From: an uncultured Pelagibacteraceae bacterium
GTDB lineage: Bacteria; Pseudomonadota; Alphaproteobacteria; Pelagibacterales; Pelagibacteraceae
DNA length: 64,000 bases
Assembly (NCBI GenBank): GCA_902518165.1
Contig: CABYFB010000001.1
Location: forward strand, 79,501 to 143,500
Direction of reading: 5' to 3'
How positions within the stretch are numbered: position 1 is the stretch's first letter; the number at the start of each line of letters is the position of its first letter. Positions 24,090-31,885 of this stretch are shown here, one piece after another. The notes under the pieces were generated by a model that did not search any database, was not told the DNA's origin, and saw nothing but the letters and a program-made list of their open reading frames with translations. A program made the position numbers and the translations under genes.

Positions 24090-24857
24090 ATGATTTCAAA
24101 ATATGTAGAGACGCTAATTTTATCAATTATTCAAGGAATATCTGAGTTTATTCCAGTTAGCTCGTCTGCACATCTTTTGATTATATCAAGATTGAGTGAC
24201 TTCAATGTTAGCAACCTACAATTAGATATTAGTCTGCATTTAGGTTCTTTGTTAGCAATTATTTTATTTTTTAGAAAAGAGTTAATAAATATCATTAATA
24301 ATAAAAATATATTTCTGCTGATAATTCTTGGGTCTATACCATTAGTTATTTTTGGTTATATTTTTTACTCCACAAATTTAATTGACCAATTTAGAAACTT
24401 AAAAGTTGTCGCTTGGACAACTTTGATTTTTGGAATTTTATTATACTTTTCAGATAAGTTTGAATTGAAAAATAAAATTTCTTCAGAATTAAATATTAAA
24501 AGTATTATTATAATAGGGTTATTTCAGATTTTAGCTATTATTCCAGGAGTCAGTAGATCAGGTATAGTAATTACAGCTTCAAGATTTTTAAAATTTGACA
24601 GAGTTGAATCATCAAAGATAGCTTTTTATTTGTCTATTCCAGCTTTAGCAGGTGCAAGTGTTTTGGGATTTAAAGATGTTATTGATGATCAAATAAATTT
24701 TGATGCTATATTTATTTTTTCTACTTCAGCTTCATTTTTATTTTCTTATTTTACAATTAAATATTTTCTTATTTATGTTAAAATGTTTAGTTTGAGTTTT
24801 TTTGTTATTTATAGAATAGTTTTAAGTATTATTCTTTTTTCAATTATTTACTTGTGA
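24090..24857 (+). CDS. uppP: Undecaprenyl-diphosphatase UppP (BacA)
   Basis: A 255-residue polytopic membrane phosphatase recycling undecaprenyl pyrophosphate for peptidoglycan and glycan synthesis. The catalytic motifs are QGISEFIPVSSSAHL near the N-terminus and IIPGVSRSG in the middle. I place the start at the ATG at 24090 (MISKYVET), because homologues begin just before this helix; the frame is open from 24027, which would add 21 residues reaching into the TATGCATA palindromes. The 3' end overlaps the convergent exporter gene by 18 bp. Confidence 0.92.
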   Translation: MISKYVETLILSIIQGISEFIPVSSSAHLLIISRLSDFNVSNLQLDISLHLGSLLAIILFFRKELINIINNKNIFLLIILGSIPLVIFGYIFYSTNLIDQFRNLKVVAWTTLIFGILLYFSDKFELKNKISSELNIKSIIIIGLFQILAIIPGVSRSGIVITASRFLKFDRVESSKIAFYLSIPALAGASVLGFKDVIDDQINFDAIFIFSTSASFLFSYFTIKYFLIYVKMFSLSFFVIYRIVLSIILFSIIYL

Positions 24858-25739
24858 TTTTTTGGACGTTGGAGCAATTTGAGAAAATATTACAGCAATA
24901 AGAATTAATACACATCCTATAATATTATTTATGTTAAGAACTTGACTTAAAATAATCCATCCAGCAATTGTTGCAAAGACACCTTCAAGAGAGTAAATTA
25001 TTGCTGCTGGAGCTTCTTCAATATTTTTTTGTGCAAACATTTGTAAAGTAAAAGCAATTCCTCCAGATAAGACGCCTGCATATAATATTGAACTATACTC
25101 AGTTAAAATTTTTGTAATAACTACTTCCTCTAAAATAAAAGCAAATGTAAGAGATAAACCAAAAACAAAAGCTGCTTGTAATGCTGCATAAAAAATTGGT
25201 ATATTAAATTTCTCCATAAATTTTCCAGCGAAAATTATATGTAAAGCCCAAAATAGTGAGCATAGAATAACTAAAGCATCGCCTATCATAATTTCTGAGT
25301 TTGAAAAATCACTTAATAGGTAAACACCTATTATACATAAACCTATTGAAGGCCAAAGACTCCAATGGACTTTAATAGAATAAATAAAAAATAATAAAAT
25401 TGGAACTAATGGAACGTAAAAAACTGTAAAAAAAGCTGCATTAGCTATATTCGTGTATTGTAACGCGGCTTGCTGCAAGTAGGTGCCCAAAAATAATGAT
25501 ATACCCATTAAAAATAAATATTTTAAAAATAATTTTTTATTAGAATTGATTTCATAATTAATTTTTTTTCTTTCTAAAATTAAAGCAATGGGTAGGACTG
25601 TAAGAAAACCGACAAAAAATCTAGATGCATTGAATGTTAATGGACCAATATTGTCCATGCCTGTGTCCTGAGCAATGAAAGCAGTGCCCCAAATAAATGT
25701 TGTTATCAAAGCGCATATAAGCGATGTAGTTTTGGACAT
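24840..25739 (-). CDS. EamA/DMT-family transporter
   Basis: A 299-residue membrane protein with about ten hydrophobic helices in two EamA repeats: the first opens with CALITTFIWGTAFIAQ, the second is around ALHIIFAGKFMEKFN to EEAPAAIIYSLEGVFATIAGW. Family members export amino acids, metabolites or drugs; the substrate cannot be inferred. It follows the gamma-butyrobetaine-dioxygenase-like gene by 14 bp on the same strand, so it may be the last gene of the pyruvate dehydrogenase operon. Confidence 0.85.
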   Translation of the reverse strand: MSKTTSLICALITTFIWGTAFIAQDTGMDNIGPLTFNASRFFVGFLTVLPIALILERKKINYEINSNKKLFLKYLFLMGISLFLGTYLQQAALQYTNIANAAFFTVFYVPLVPILLFFIYSIKVHWSLWPSIGLCIIGVYLLSDFSNSEIMIGDALVILCSLFWALHIIFAGKFMEKFNIPIFYAALQAAFVFGLSLTFAFILEEVVITKILTEYSSILYAGVLSGGIAFTLQMFAQKNIEEAPAAIIYSLEGVFATIAGWIILSQVLNINNIIGCVLILIAVIFSQIAPTSKKSQVNN

Positions 25740-25753
25740 AAATTTAATTAGAT

Positions 25754-26851
25754 TTAGATAATATTATTCATTCTACAACAGCTATCAAAATCTTCTTTAT
25801 TGATATAGCAACCAGCCATTTTTCTTATACCTGAAAATGCACCTCTACCATGCATTACTCTCCAATTATTAAAAATTAGTAATTCACCAGGTTTTAAAAT
25901 ATGCCTCCACTGATATTGCTTTTGGTTTGCCATCGTATCAAATATTTTAATTGCTTTATAAAAATTAATTGTTTTCTGATTATTTTCTCTAAAAGGTGCT
26001 CTATCGTAATTGTTAAAACTAATTTGATCAAAATTATTTTTTTCATTTAATTTTATTATTGGTCTTTTTGCTTCAAGACGAACACCATCACCAATATAAG
26101 AACCTTTAACTTTTGTATTTGTTAAAGTTTTAAAATGTTTTTTATATTTTTGTTTGATTTCATTTGCCAATTTAAATCCATCTACCATTATAGAATCTCC
26201 ACCTTTAGCATCATACTTACAACAAAGCAGTAATTGTAAACCCGGAGCATCATTACTATATGTAGAGTCTGTATGTGGTCTCAGTTCTTGGTTTGAATAT
26301 GCACTGTCTGCTTTTTTATTATTTGATTCAAAAGTCCACAATCCTCCAAAAATTGAATTTCTGACATAACCAATTTTTTTAGCTATATATTCAACAGAGT
26401 TTAAGTTCTTTGAGCAATTTCTTACGACTGCAAAACCATATATGTGGATTTTTTTTAATAAATTTTTAAATCCAACTTTAGTTTGTAATTGCTTATAGTT
26501 AATGAAAATTTGATTTTTTATGTCTTTATCTTTCCAAAATTGAGTATCACTTTTAGTTTCTTCTTTTTTTAAAGAATTTTTTTTTAAAAATTCATATGAA
26601 TATTTGGTTGGTTTATTTTCATCAGACCATAATATTTCAATGAATTTCCCTTTTTTTAATAATTTTGCTTTTTTAACTTTGATATTAATGTCTAAATTTG
26701 CGGTATAAGTTATTCTTTGATTGGTTTTAAAATCCCAGTTTTCTTTATTTTTAATATGATCTCTTAACCAAATATTAGGAAATGTTTCAAACTTATTGTC
26801 ATTAAAGTAAAATACAGTTTTATTATTTAAAAGTTTAAAATTTTTAATCAT
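25754..26851 (-). CDS. Gamma-butyrobetaine dioxygenase-like Fe(II)/2-oxoglutarate oxygenase
   Basis: A 365-residue protein with the two-domain layout of gamma-butyrobetaine and trimethyllysine dioxygenases: an N-terminal DUF971-like domain (about 1-95, with the FPNIWLRDH motif) and a TauD-type catalytic domain. The facial triad is H193 and D195 (RPHTDSTYS) with H334 (VMHGRGAFSG), and the 2OG-binding arginine is likely R342 or a neighbour. The family hydroxylates quaternary amines on the way to carnitine. The cysteines that bind zinc in the human BBOX1 N-domain are not evident. It overlaps the E2 gene by 4 bp, so it is translationally coupled to pyruvate dehydrogenase. Confidence 0.82.
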   Translation of the reverse strand: MIKNFKLLNNKTVFYFNDNKFETFPNIWLRDHIKNKENWDFKTNQRITYTANLDINIKVKKAKLLKKGKFIEILWSDENKPTKYSYEFLKKNSLKKEETKSDTQFWKDKDIKNQIFINYKQLQTKVGFKNLLKKIHIYGFAVVRNCSKNLNSVEYIAKKIGYVRNSIFGGLWTFESNNKKADSAYSNQELRPHTDSTYSNDAPGLQLLLCCKYDAKGGDSIMVDGFKLANEIKQKYKKHFKTLTNTKVKGSYIGDGVRLEAKRPIIKLNEKNNFDQISFNNYDRAPFRENNQKTINFYKAIKIFDTMANQKQYQWRHILKPGELLIFNNWRVMHGRGAFSGIRKMAGCYINKEDFDSCCRMNNII

Positions 26852-28113
26852 TGCTTAGCTAATTTGTAGGCAAAGTTTTTACCAAGGTTATTTTTTAATT
26901 CATTATTAAATCTTGAACCCTCAGCACCGTCAATAATTCTATGATCGTAAGAGAGAGATAAAGGCAACATTGTTCTAGGTTTAAATTGTCCATCAATAAA
27001 GACGGGTTTAATATAAGTCCTACCAATTCCTAAAATAGCAACCTCAGGATAATTTATTATAGGAGTAAAATAAGTTCCTCCAATGCCACCTAGGCTTGTT
27101 ATAGTTATGGATCCTCCATAAAACTCTTTTTTATCTATCTTCAAATTTCGGCAATCATCACTAACTTTTTTTAGATCCTTGCTTATTTGATCTATATTCT
27201 TTTGATTAGCATTTCTTATTTTTGGCACCATTAAACCATTGGGAGTATCAACTGCAATTCCTACATGGAAGTATTTTTTTAATGTTATTTTTCCATTTTC
27301 AATATTGTCAATAGAACTATTAAATCTTGGAAAAACTTTCAAAGCTTCCACAACTGCCTTTATAATAAATGCCAATGGAGTAATTTTCTTTTTTTCTCCA
27401 GTAAAAGTATCAGTCAAATTTTGTCTAAATTCTTCTAACTCAGTGATATCTGCTTCATCACAACTAGTAACATGCGGTATTGTTTGCCAAGAATTTGATA
27501 AATGTGGAGCAGCAATTCTTTTAATTCTTGGTATATCTTGAATTTCTACATCTCCAAAATCAGCGTGATCATATTCTGAGGGCTTTATAGATGGAGCCTT
27601 CTTTTCTTCCTGAGGTTTATTAAAATTAGAAGATACGAATTTTTTTATATCCTCTTCTATAATTCTTCCTGATCTTTGTGATCCAATAACATTATTAATA
27701 TCAACACCAAGTTCTCTTGCAAATTTTCTAGTTTTTGGACTAGCAAGCGCCTTACTTGATTTGAATACACTAACTCTATTATTTTGTAATATTTCTTTTG
27801 GTTTTGAAGTTACTGTTTCAAGAGGTTTTTGTATAATAGTTTCTTTTTTAACTTCTTTCATCTCTTCTTTTTGTTCTTCAGAACCAATTATTAATATTGA
27901 GGATCCCTCTGAAACCTTATCACCAACTTTTAAATTAACTTTTTTAACACTACCTGAGTATGGACTTGGGATCTCAACACTTGATTTATCGCTTTCTATT
28001 GTAATTATCGGATCATCTTTATTAATATTTGATCCTGCCTCTATTAATACCTCAATTACTTCAACATCTTTAAAATCACCAATGTTAGGAACTAATACTT
28101 CTTTCTCGCTCAT
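26848..28113 (-). CDS. aceF: Dihydrolipoamide acetyltransferase, E2 of pyruvate dehydrogenase
   Basis: A 421-residue E2. One lipoyl domain (1-80, lipoylated K43 in IESDKSSVEIPS), a linker, a peripheral subunit-binding domain (about 122-158: ASPKTRKFARELGV to GRIIEEDIKKFV) and the catalytic acetyltransferase domain ending in SLSYDHRIIDGAEGSRF with the active-site histidine. It transfers acetyl from lipoate to CoA. A single lipoyl domain is few for a proteobacterial E2 paired with homodimeric E1 (E. coli has three), but E1 next door adds another. It begins at the E1 stop (1-bp overlap). Confidence 0.93.
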   Translation of the reverse strand: MSEKEVLVPNIGDFKDVEVIEVLIEAGSNINKDDPIITIESDKSSVEIPSPYSGSVKKVNLKVGDKVSEGSSILIIGSEEQKEEMKEVKKETIIQKPLETVTSKPKEILQNNRVSVFKSSKALASPKTRKFARELGVDINNVIGSQRSGRIIEEDIKKFVSSNFNKPQEEKKAPSIKPSEYDHADFGDVEIQDIPRIKRIAAPHLSNSWQTIPHVTSCDEADITELEEFRQNLTDTFTGEKKKITPLAFIIKAVVEALKVFPRFNSSIDNIENGKITLKKYFHVGIAVDTPNGLMVPKIRNANQKNIDQISKDLKKVSDDCRNLKIDKKEFYGGSITITSLGGIGGTYFTPIINYPEVAILGIGRTYIKPVFIDGQFKPRTMLPLSLSYDHRIIDGAEGSRFNNELKNNLGKNFAYKLAKQ

Positions 28114-31100
28114 TATAATTTTGTGGGCATAGGCTTATCTTTATCAATTTTATATTTTTTAATTGCATCTACCGCATGTTTAGAAGCAATTAATTGTTCA
28201 TTTGATAAAATACTTAAGCCATATGCAACTATATGCTCTTTATCGACTTCAAAAAATTTTCTTAGATTTTTTCTTGTATCACTTCTACCAAATCCATCTG
28301 TGCCCAATGAATAAAAACTTTTATTTATATAAGGTCTAATTTGGTCAGAATTCATTCTCATGTAATCTGAAGCTGCTAAAATAGGACCTTCGGTTTTTCC
28401 AAGGCATTTTTCAACGTAAGAGATTTTTTTCTCTCCTCCTGGATTAAGCAAATTATACCTTTCTGTTTCAAGTCCATCTCTTCTTAATTCATTAAAACTG
28501 GTAACACTCCATACTTCACTATCAACTTGATATTCATTTTGTAAAATTTCTGCTGCTTCAATCATCTCTCTTAAAATTGTTCCTGAACCCAATAATTGAA
28601 TCTTATTTTTTTTATTCTTGCTGAAATCTTTTATTTTATACATCCCTTTTAATATGCCTTCTTCACAATCTTTGGGCATCTCTGGATGAGAATAATTTTC
28701 ATTCATTGTTGTAATGTAGTAAAAAATATTTTCATGTTTTTCATGCATTCTTCTTAAACCTTCTTTAAAAATTGTAGCTAATTCATAATGAAAGGTTGGA
28801 TCATAAGAAACACAATTTGGAATTGTTGATGCTAATAAATGACTGTGACCATCTTGGTGTTGAAGACCTTCTCCAGCCAAAGTTGTTCTTCCAGCTGTAG
28901 CTCCAATTAGAAATCCTCTTGTTTGACTATCTCCAGCCGCCCAAGCAAAATCGCCAGTTCTTTGAAAACCAAACATAGAATAAAAAAGATAAATTGGAAT
29001 CATTTCTATATCATGATTTGAATACGATGTTCCTGCTGCTATCCATGATGCCATGGATCCAGCCTCATTTATTCCTTCCTCTAAAACTTGACCACTTTTC
29101 TCTTCCTTGTAAGAGCTTAATTGAGCGGAGTCCTCTGGCTCATATTTTTGACCTTCATGCGCATATATACCTATTTTTTGGAAAAAACCTTCCATACCAA
29201 ATGTTCTTGCTTCATCAGGGATTATTGGAACAAGTCTTGGAGCAACATTTTTATCTCTTAGCAAATTCGTCAACATCCTAACAAGTGCCATAGTAGTTGA
29301 CATTTCTTTTTCACCGGTTGATTTTTTCATAAAGTCAAAAATATCATTACTTGGTGTTTTGATTGGTTTCGAAAATGACGATCTCTCAGGAATATATCCT
29401 CCTAAAGCCAATCTTCTTTTTTTTAAGTATTTTATTTCCTCTGAATTTTCATCGGGTCTAAAGTATTCTATATTTTTGACTTGTTCATCTGTTAATGGAA
29501 CATCAAATCTATCTCTATAATATAACAAATCATCTACACCTAATTTTTTTTGCTGATGGGTTGTATTTATACTTTCACCAGATTTTCCCATACCGTATCC
29601 TTTAATTGTTTTAGCTAATATGACTGTTGGTCTGTCTTTTGTGTTAATAGCTCTATGATAAGCAGCATAAACTTTATGCGGGTCGTGACCGCCTCTATTT
29701 AATTTCCAAATATCACTATCAGTATAACTTGCAACTAGATTTTTAAGTTCAGGGTATTTCCCAAAGAAGTTATCTCTAACATATAAACCGCCTTTTGCTT
29801 TAAAGGCTTGGTATTCTCCATCAACTGCTTCGTTCATTCTTTTTACAAGTAAACCTGATTTATCATTTGCGAGTAAAGGATCCCAATATGATCCCCAAAT
29901 AACTTTTATTACATTCCATCCAGCTCCTCTAAAAATTCCTTCTAATTCTTGAATAATTTTACCATTGCCTCTTACTGGACCATCTAATCTTTGTAGGTTG
30001 CAGTTCACAACATAAATCAAGTTATCTAACTTTTCTCTTGCTGCTAAACCAATAGATCCTAGAGCTTCTGGCTCATCTATTTCACCATCTCCTAAGAAAG
30101 ACCAAACTTTTCTATTCTCATCTTTTATTAATTTTCTATTAATAAGATATTTCATAAATCTTGCCTGATAGGTTGCCATCATTGGTCCAAGACCCATGGA
30201 AACAGTTGGAAACTGCCAAAACTTAGGCATCAGCCATGGATGAGGATAAGATGACAAACCTCCTGGGTAAACTTCCTGTCTGAATCTATCTAATTGCTTC
30301 TCGTCAAGTCTTCCTTCCAAAAAAGCTCTAGCGTAAATACCTGGCGCTGAATGTCCTTGGAAATAAATTAAATCTCCACCAAATTTATTGCTTTTAGCTC
30401 TCCAAAAATGATTCATTCCTATATCATAAAGAGTTGCTGCTGAAGCAAATGTCCCAATGTGACCTCCTAATGAAGGATCTCTCATGTTTGCTCTGACAAC
30501 CATCACTGCTGAATTCCATCGAATTAGTGCTCTGATTTTTCTTTCGATATTTTGATCGCCTGGAGATTTTATCTCTTCATCTGCTGGTATAGTGTTTATG
30601 TATGGTGTATTTTGGGTGTAGGGTATATTTGATCCCTCTTTATATGCCTGATCAATTAATTGTTTAATTAAAAAATGAGCTCTCTCAGGTCCTTCGGAAT
30701 GTACTACAGCAGACAAAGATTCTAACCATTCTTTTGTCTCTTGAGGATCAATATCATTATTATTTTCAACTATTTCTAATCTTTCATTATGTTCTTCTAC
30801 TTGTGTATTTTCTACTTTGATCTCTTTATGTACACTCGTATCTAATTCAGAATTATTATATCCGTTAGAATTTTCCGCTTCGGCAATTATTTTTTCCGTT
30901 GCAGGTGGTATCTTTTCAATAATTTCTTGTTTTTGCTGAGTTCCATTCTCAGAAGATAATGTTAGTATCAAATCTCCTTTAGAAACTTTATCACCAATCT
31001 TTATGTTAATACTGTCTACAACACCCTCAAAAGCAGATGGTACTTCAACACTTGATTTATCACTTTCTAAAGTTATTACAGGGTCATTTTTAGAGATTTT

Positions 31101-31181
31101 ATCTCCTTCTTTTACAAGAATTTCTATGATTTCTACTTCTTCAAAATCTCCAATATCTGGAACTAGTAATTTTTCACTCAT
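28113..31181 (-). CDS. aceE: Pyruvate dehydrogenase E1 (homodimeric type) with N-terminal lipoyl domain
   Basis: A 1022-residue E1, longer than the ~890 residues of E. coli AceE. Residues 1-78 are a complete lipoyl domain (GDFEEVEIIEILVKEGDKIS, lipoylation site K42 in LESDKSSVEVPS), followed by a Glu/Asn-rich linker (about 79-145) and the normal E1 core from about 150. The core has FQGHSAPGIYARAFLEGRLD, the thiamine diphosphate motif GDGEIDEPEALG ending in NCNLQRLDGPVRGN, and the transketolase-like C-terminal domains (GTDGFGRSDTR). It decarboxylates pyruvate and reductively acetylates lipoate. The start is well placed and the lipoyl domain is in frame with no break, so this is a true fusion. 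Confidence 0.94.
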   Translation of the reverse strand: MSEKLLVPDIGDFEEVEIIEILVKEGDKISKNDPVITLESDKSSVEVPSAFEGVVDSINIKIGDKVSKGDLILTLSSENGTQQKQEIIEKIPPATEKIIAEAENSNGYNNSELDTSVHKEIKVENTQVEEHNERLEIVENNNDIDPQETKEWLESLSAVVHSEGPERAHFLIKQLIDQAYKEGSNIPYTQNTPYINTIPADEEIKSPGDQNIERKIRALIRWNSAVMVVRANMRDPSLGGHIGTFASAATLYDIGMNHFWRAKSNKFGGDLIYFQGHSAPGIYARAFLEGRLDEKQLDRFRQEVYPGGLSSYPHPWLMPKFWQFPTVSMGLGPMMATYQARFMKYLINRKLIKDENRKVWSFLGDGEIDEPEALGSIGLAAREKLDNLIYVVNCNLQRLDGPVRGNGKIIQELEGIFRGAGWNVIKVIWGSYWDPLLANDKSGLLVKRMNEAVDGEYQAFKAKGGLYVRDNFFGKYPELKNLVASYTDSDIWKLNRGGHDPHKVYAAYHRAINTKDRPTVILAKTIKGYGMGKSGESINTTHQQKKLGVDDLLYYRDRFDVPLTDEQVKNIEYFRPDENSEEIKYLKKRRLALGGYIPERSSFSKPIKTPSNDIFDFMKKSTGEKEMSTTMALVRMLTNLLRDKNVAPRLVPIIPDEARTFGMEGFFQKIGIYAHEGQKYEPEDSAQLSSYKEEKSGQVLEEGINEAGSMASWIAAGTSYSNHDIEMIPIYLFYSMFGFQRTGDFAWAAGDSQTRGFLIGATAGRTTLAGEGLQHQDGHSHLLASTIPNCVSYDPTFHYELATIFKEGLRRMHEKHENIFYYITTMNENYSHPEMPKDCEEGILKGMYKIKDFSKNKKNKIQLLGSGTILREMIEAAEILQNEYQVDSEVWSVTSFNELRRDGLETERYNLLNPGGEKKISYVEKCLGKTEGPILAASDYMRMNSDQIRPYINKSFYSLGTDGFGRSDTRKNLRKFFEVDKEHIVAYGLSILSNEQLIASKHAVDAIKKYKIDKDKPMPTKL

Positions 31182-31231
31182 TTCGCTATTTGTATATATA
31201 TATATTATTTACTTTTAATAGATGTATATTT

Positions 31232-31259
31232 TTGACCATTATTAAAATTTAGTAAAATT
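31232..31259 (+). promoter_or_regulatory. Possible promoter of tRNA-Arg
   Basis: TTGACC at 31232-31237 and an AAAATT/TAAAAT element at 31253-31259 lie at 15-16 bp spacing, about 34 bp before the tRNA. The -35 is close to consensus; the -10 is poor and AT-rich background makes this uncertain. Confidence 0.3.
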
Positions 31260-31292
31260 AATAATAAATGTTAAAAGAATAGATTAAATTTA

Positions 31293-31369
31293 GCGCCTGT
31301 AGCTCAATTGGATAGAGCGCTTGGCTACGGACCAGGAGGTTCTGGGTTCGACTCCTAGCAGGCGCACCA
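31293..31369 (+). tRNA. tRNA-Arg(ACG)
   Basis: Cloverleaf: acceptor GCGCCTG pairing with CAGGCGC, D-arm GCTCAATTGGATAGAGC, anticodon arm CTTGG-CTACGGA-CCAGG with anticodon ACG (read as ICG after deamination), T-arm CTGGGTTCGACTCCTAG, discriminator A and encoded CCA at 31367-31369. Total 77 nt with CCA. The small membrane peptide gene follows 13 bp after CCA. Confidence 0.97.
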
Positions 31370-31382
31370 AAAAGAAGGAAAA

Positions 31383-31466
31383 ATGAAAATATCTTTACAA
31401 AAATCTGTAATTTATTTTTTTGTAATAGTGTTAATAATATTATTTTTAATAACTTTAATAATTTAA
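31383..31466 (+). CDS. Putative 27-residue single-helix membrane peptide
   Basis: ATG at 31383, stop TAA at 31464-31466. The peptide begins MKISLQKSVIY and then is almost entirely hydrophobic (F, V, I, L), one transmembrane helix with a positively charged N-terminus. A good ribosome-binding site (GAAGGAA) precedes the ATG by about six bases, and the stop overlaps the thioesterase ATG as TAATG, the coupling used throughout this window. I recognise no family. It may act only to couple translation of the thioesterase, or be a genuine small membrane protein; it could also be chance. Confidence 0.45.
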   Translation: MKISLQKSVIYFFVIVLIILFLITLII

Positions 31467-31885
31467 TGAAAAAATTTAAACAAATTAGCGTTAAAAAAGG
31501 TTTCATGAGACACAATGGTGGTTTGCTACTAAGAGATATCTCAAAAACTAAATATGAATTTAAAACTAAAATAAAAAAAAACCATCTTAACAGAGCTGGC
31601 ATAACTCATGGTGGGTATATAGCATCGATCATAGATACCGGGTGTGGATCTGGAGCCCATAGAATTTCGGGTAATCAGCCTTGTGTAACTATAACACTTA
31701 ATATTAACTTTATCGGACCTTCAACTATTGGTGATGAAATTTTTGGATATGTAAAAATTAAAAAAAAAACAAAAAGCATGGTTTTTTTAGAGTGCTATTT
31801 AGAATGTAAAGGTAAAATAATTGCATCTGCTACAGGTATTTGGAAAATACTTCAACGTAAGTTACCCCATGCAGGTCTAAGCTAA
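31466..31885 (+). CDS. PaaI-like hotdog thioesterase
   Basis: A 139-residue hotdog-fold protein. The signature is NRAGITHGGYIASIIDTGCG, matching the HGG-x-(4)-D region of PaaI/YbgC-type acyl-CoA thioesterases, followed by the strand VTITLNINFIGPSTIGDEI. It probably hydrolyses acyl- or aryl-CoA thioesters; substrate unknown. The upstream small peptide gene overlaps its start by one base, and its stop overlaps the convergent TRAP permease gene by 4 bp. Confidence 0.82.
   Translation: MKKFKQISVKKGFMRHNGGLLLRDISKTKYEFKTKIKKNHLNRAGITHGGYIASIIDTGCGSGAHRISGNQPCVTITLNINFIGPSTIGDEIFGYVKIKKKTKSMVFLECYLECKGKIIASATGIWKILQRKLPHAGLS

Noticed and set aside
31258..31602. Minus-strand ORF across tRNA-Arg and the thioesterase start
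   Set aside because: It covers a tRNA gene and the start of a supported CDS in antisense.
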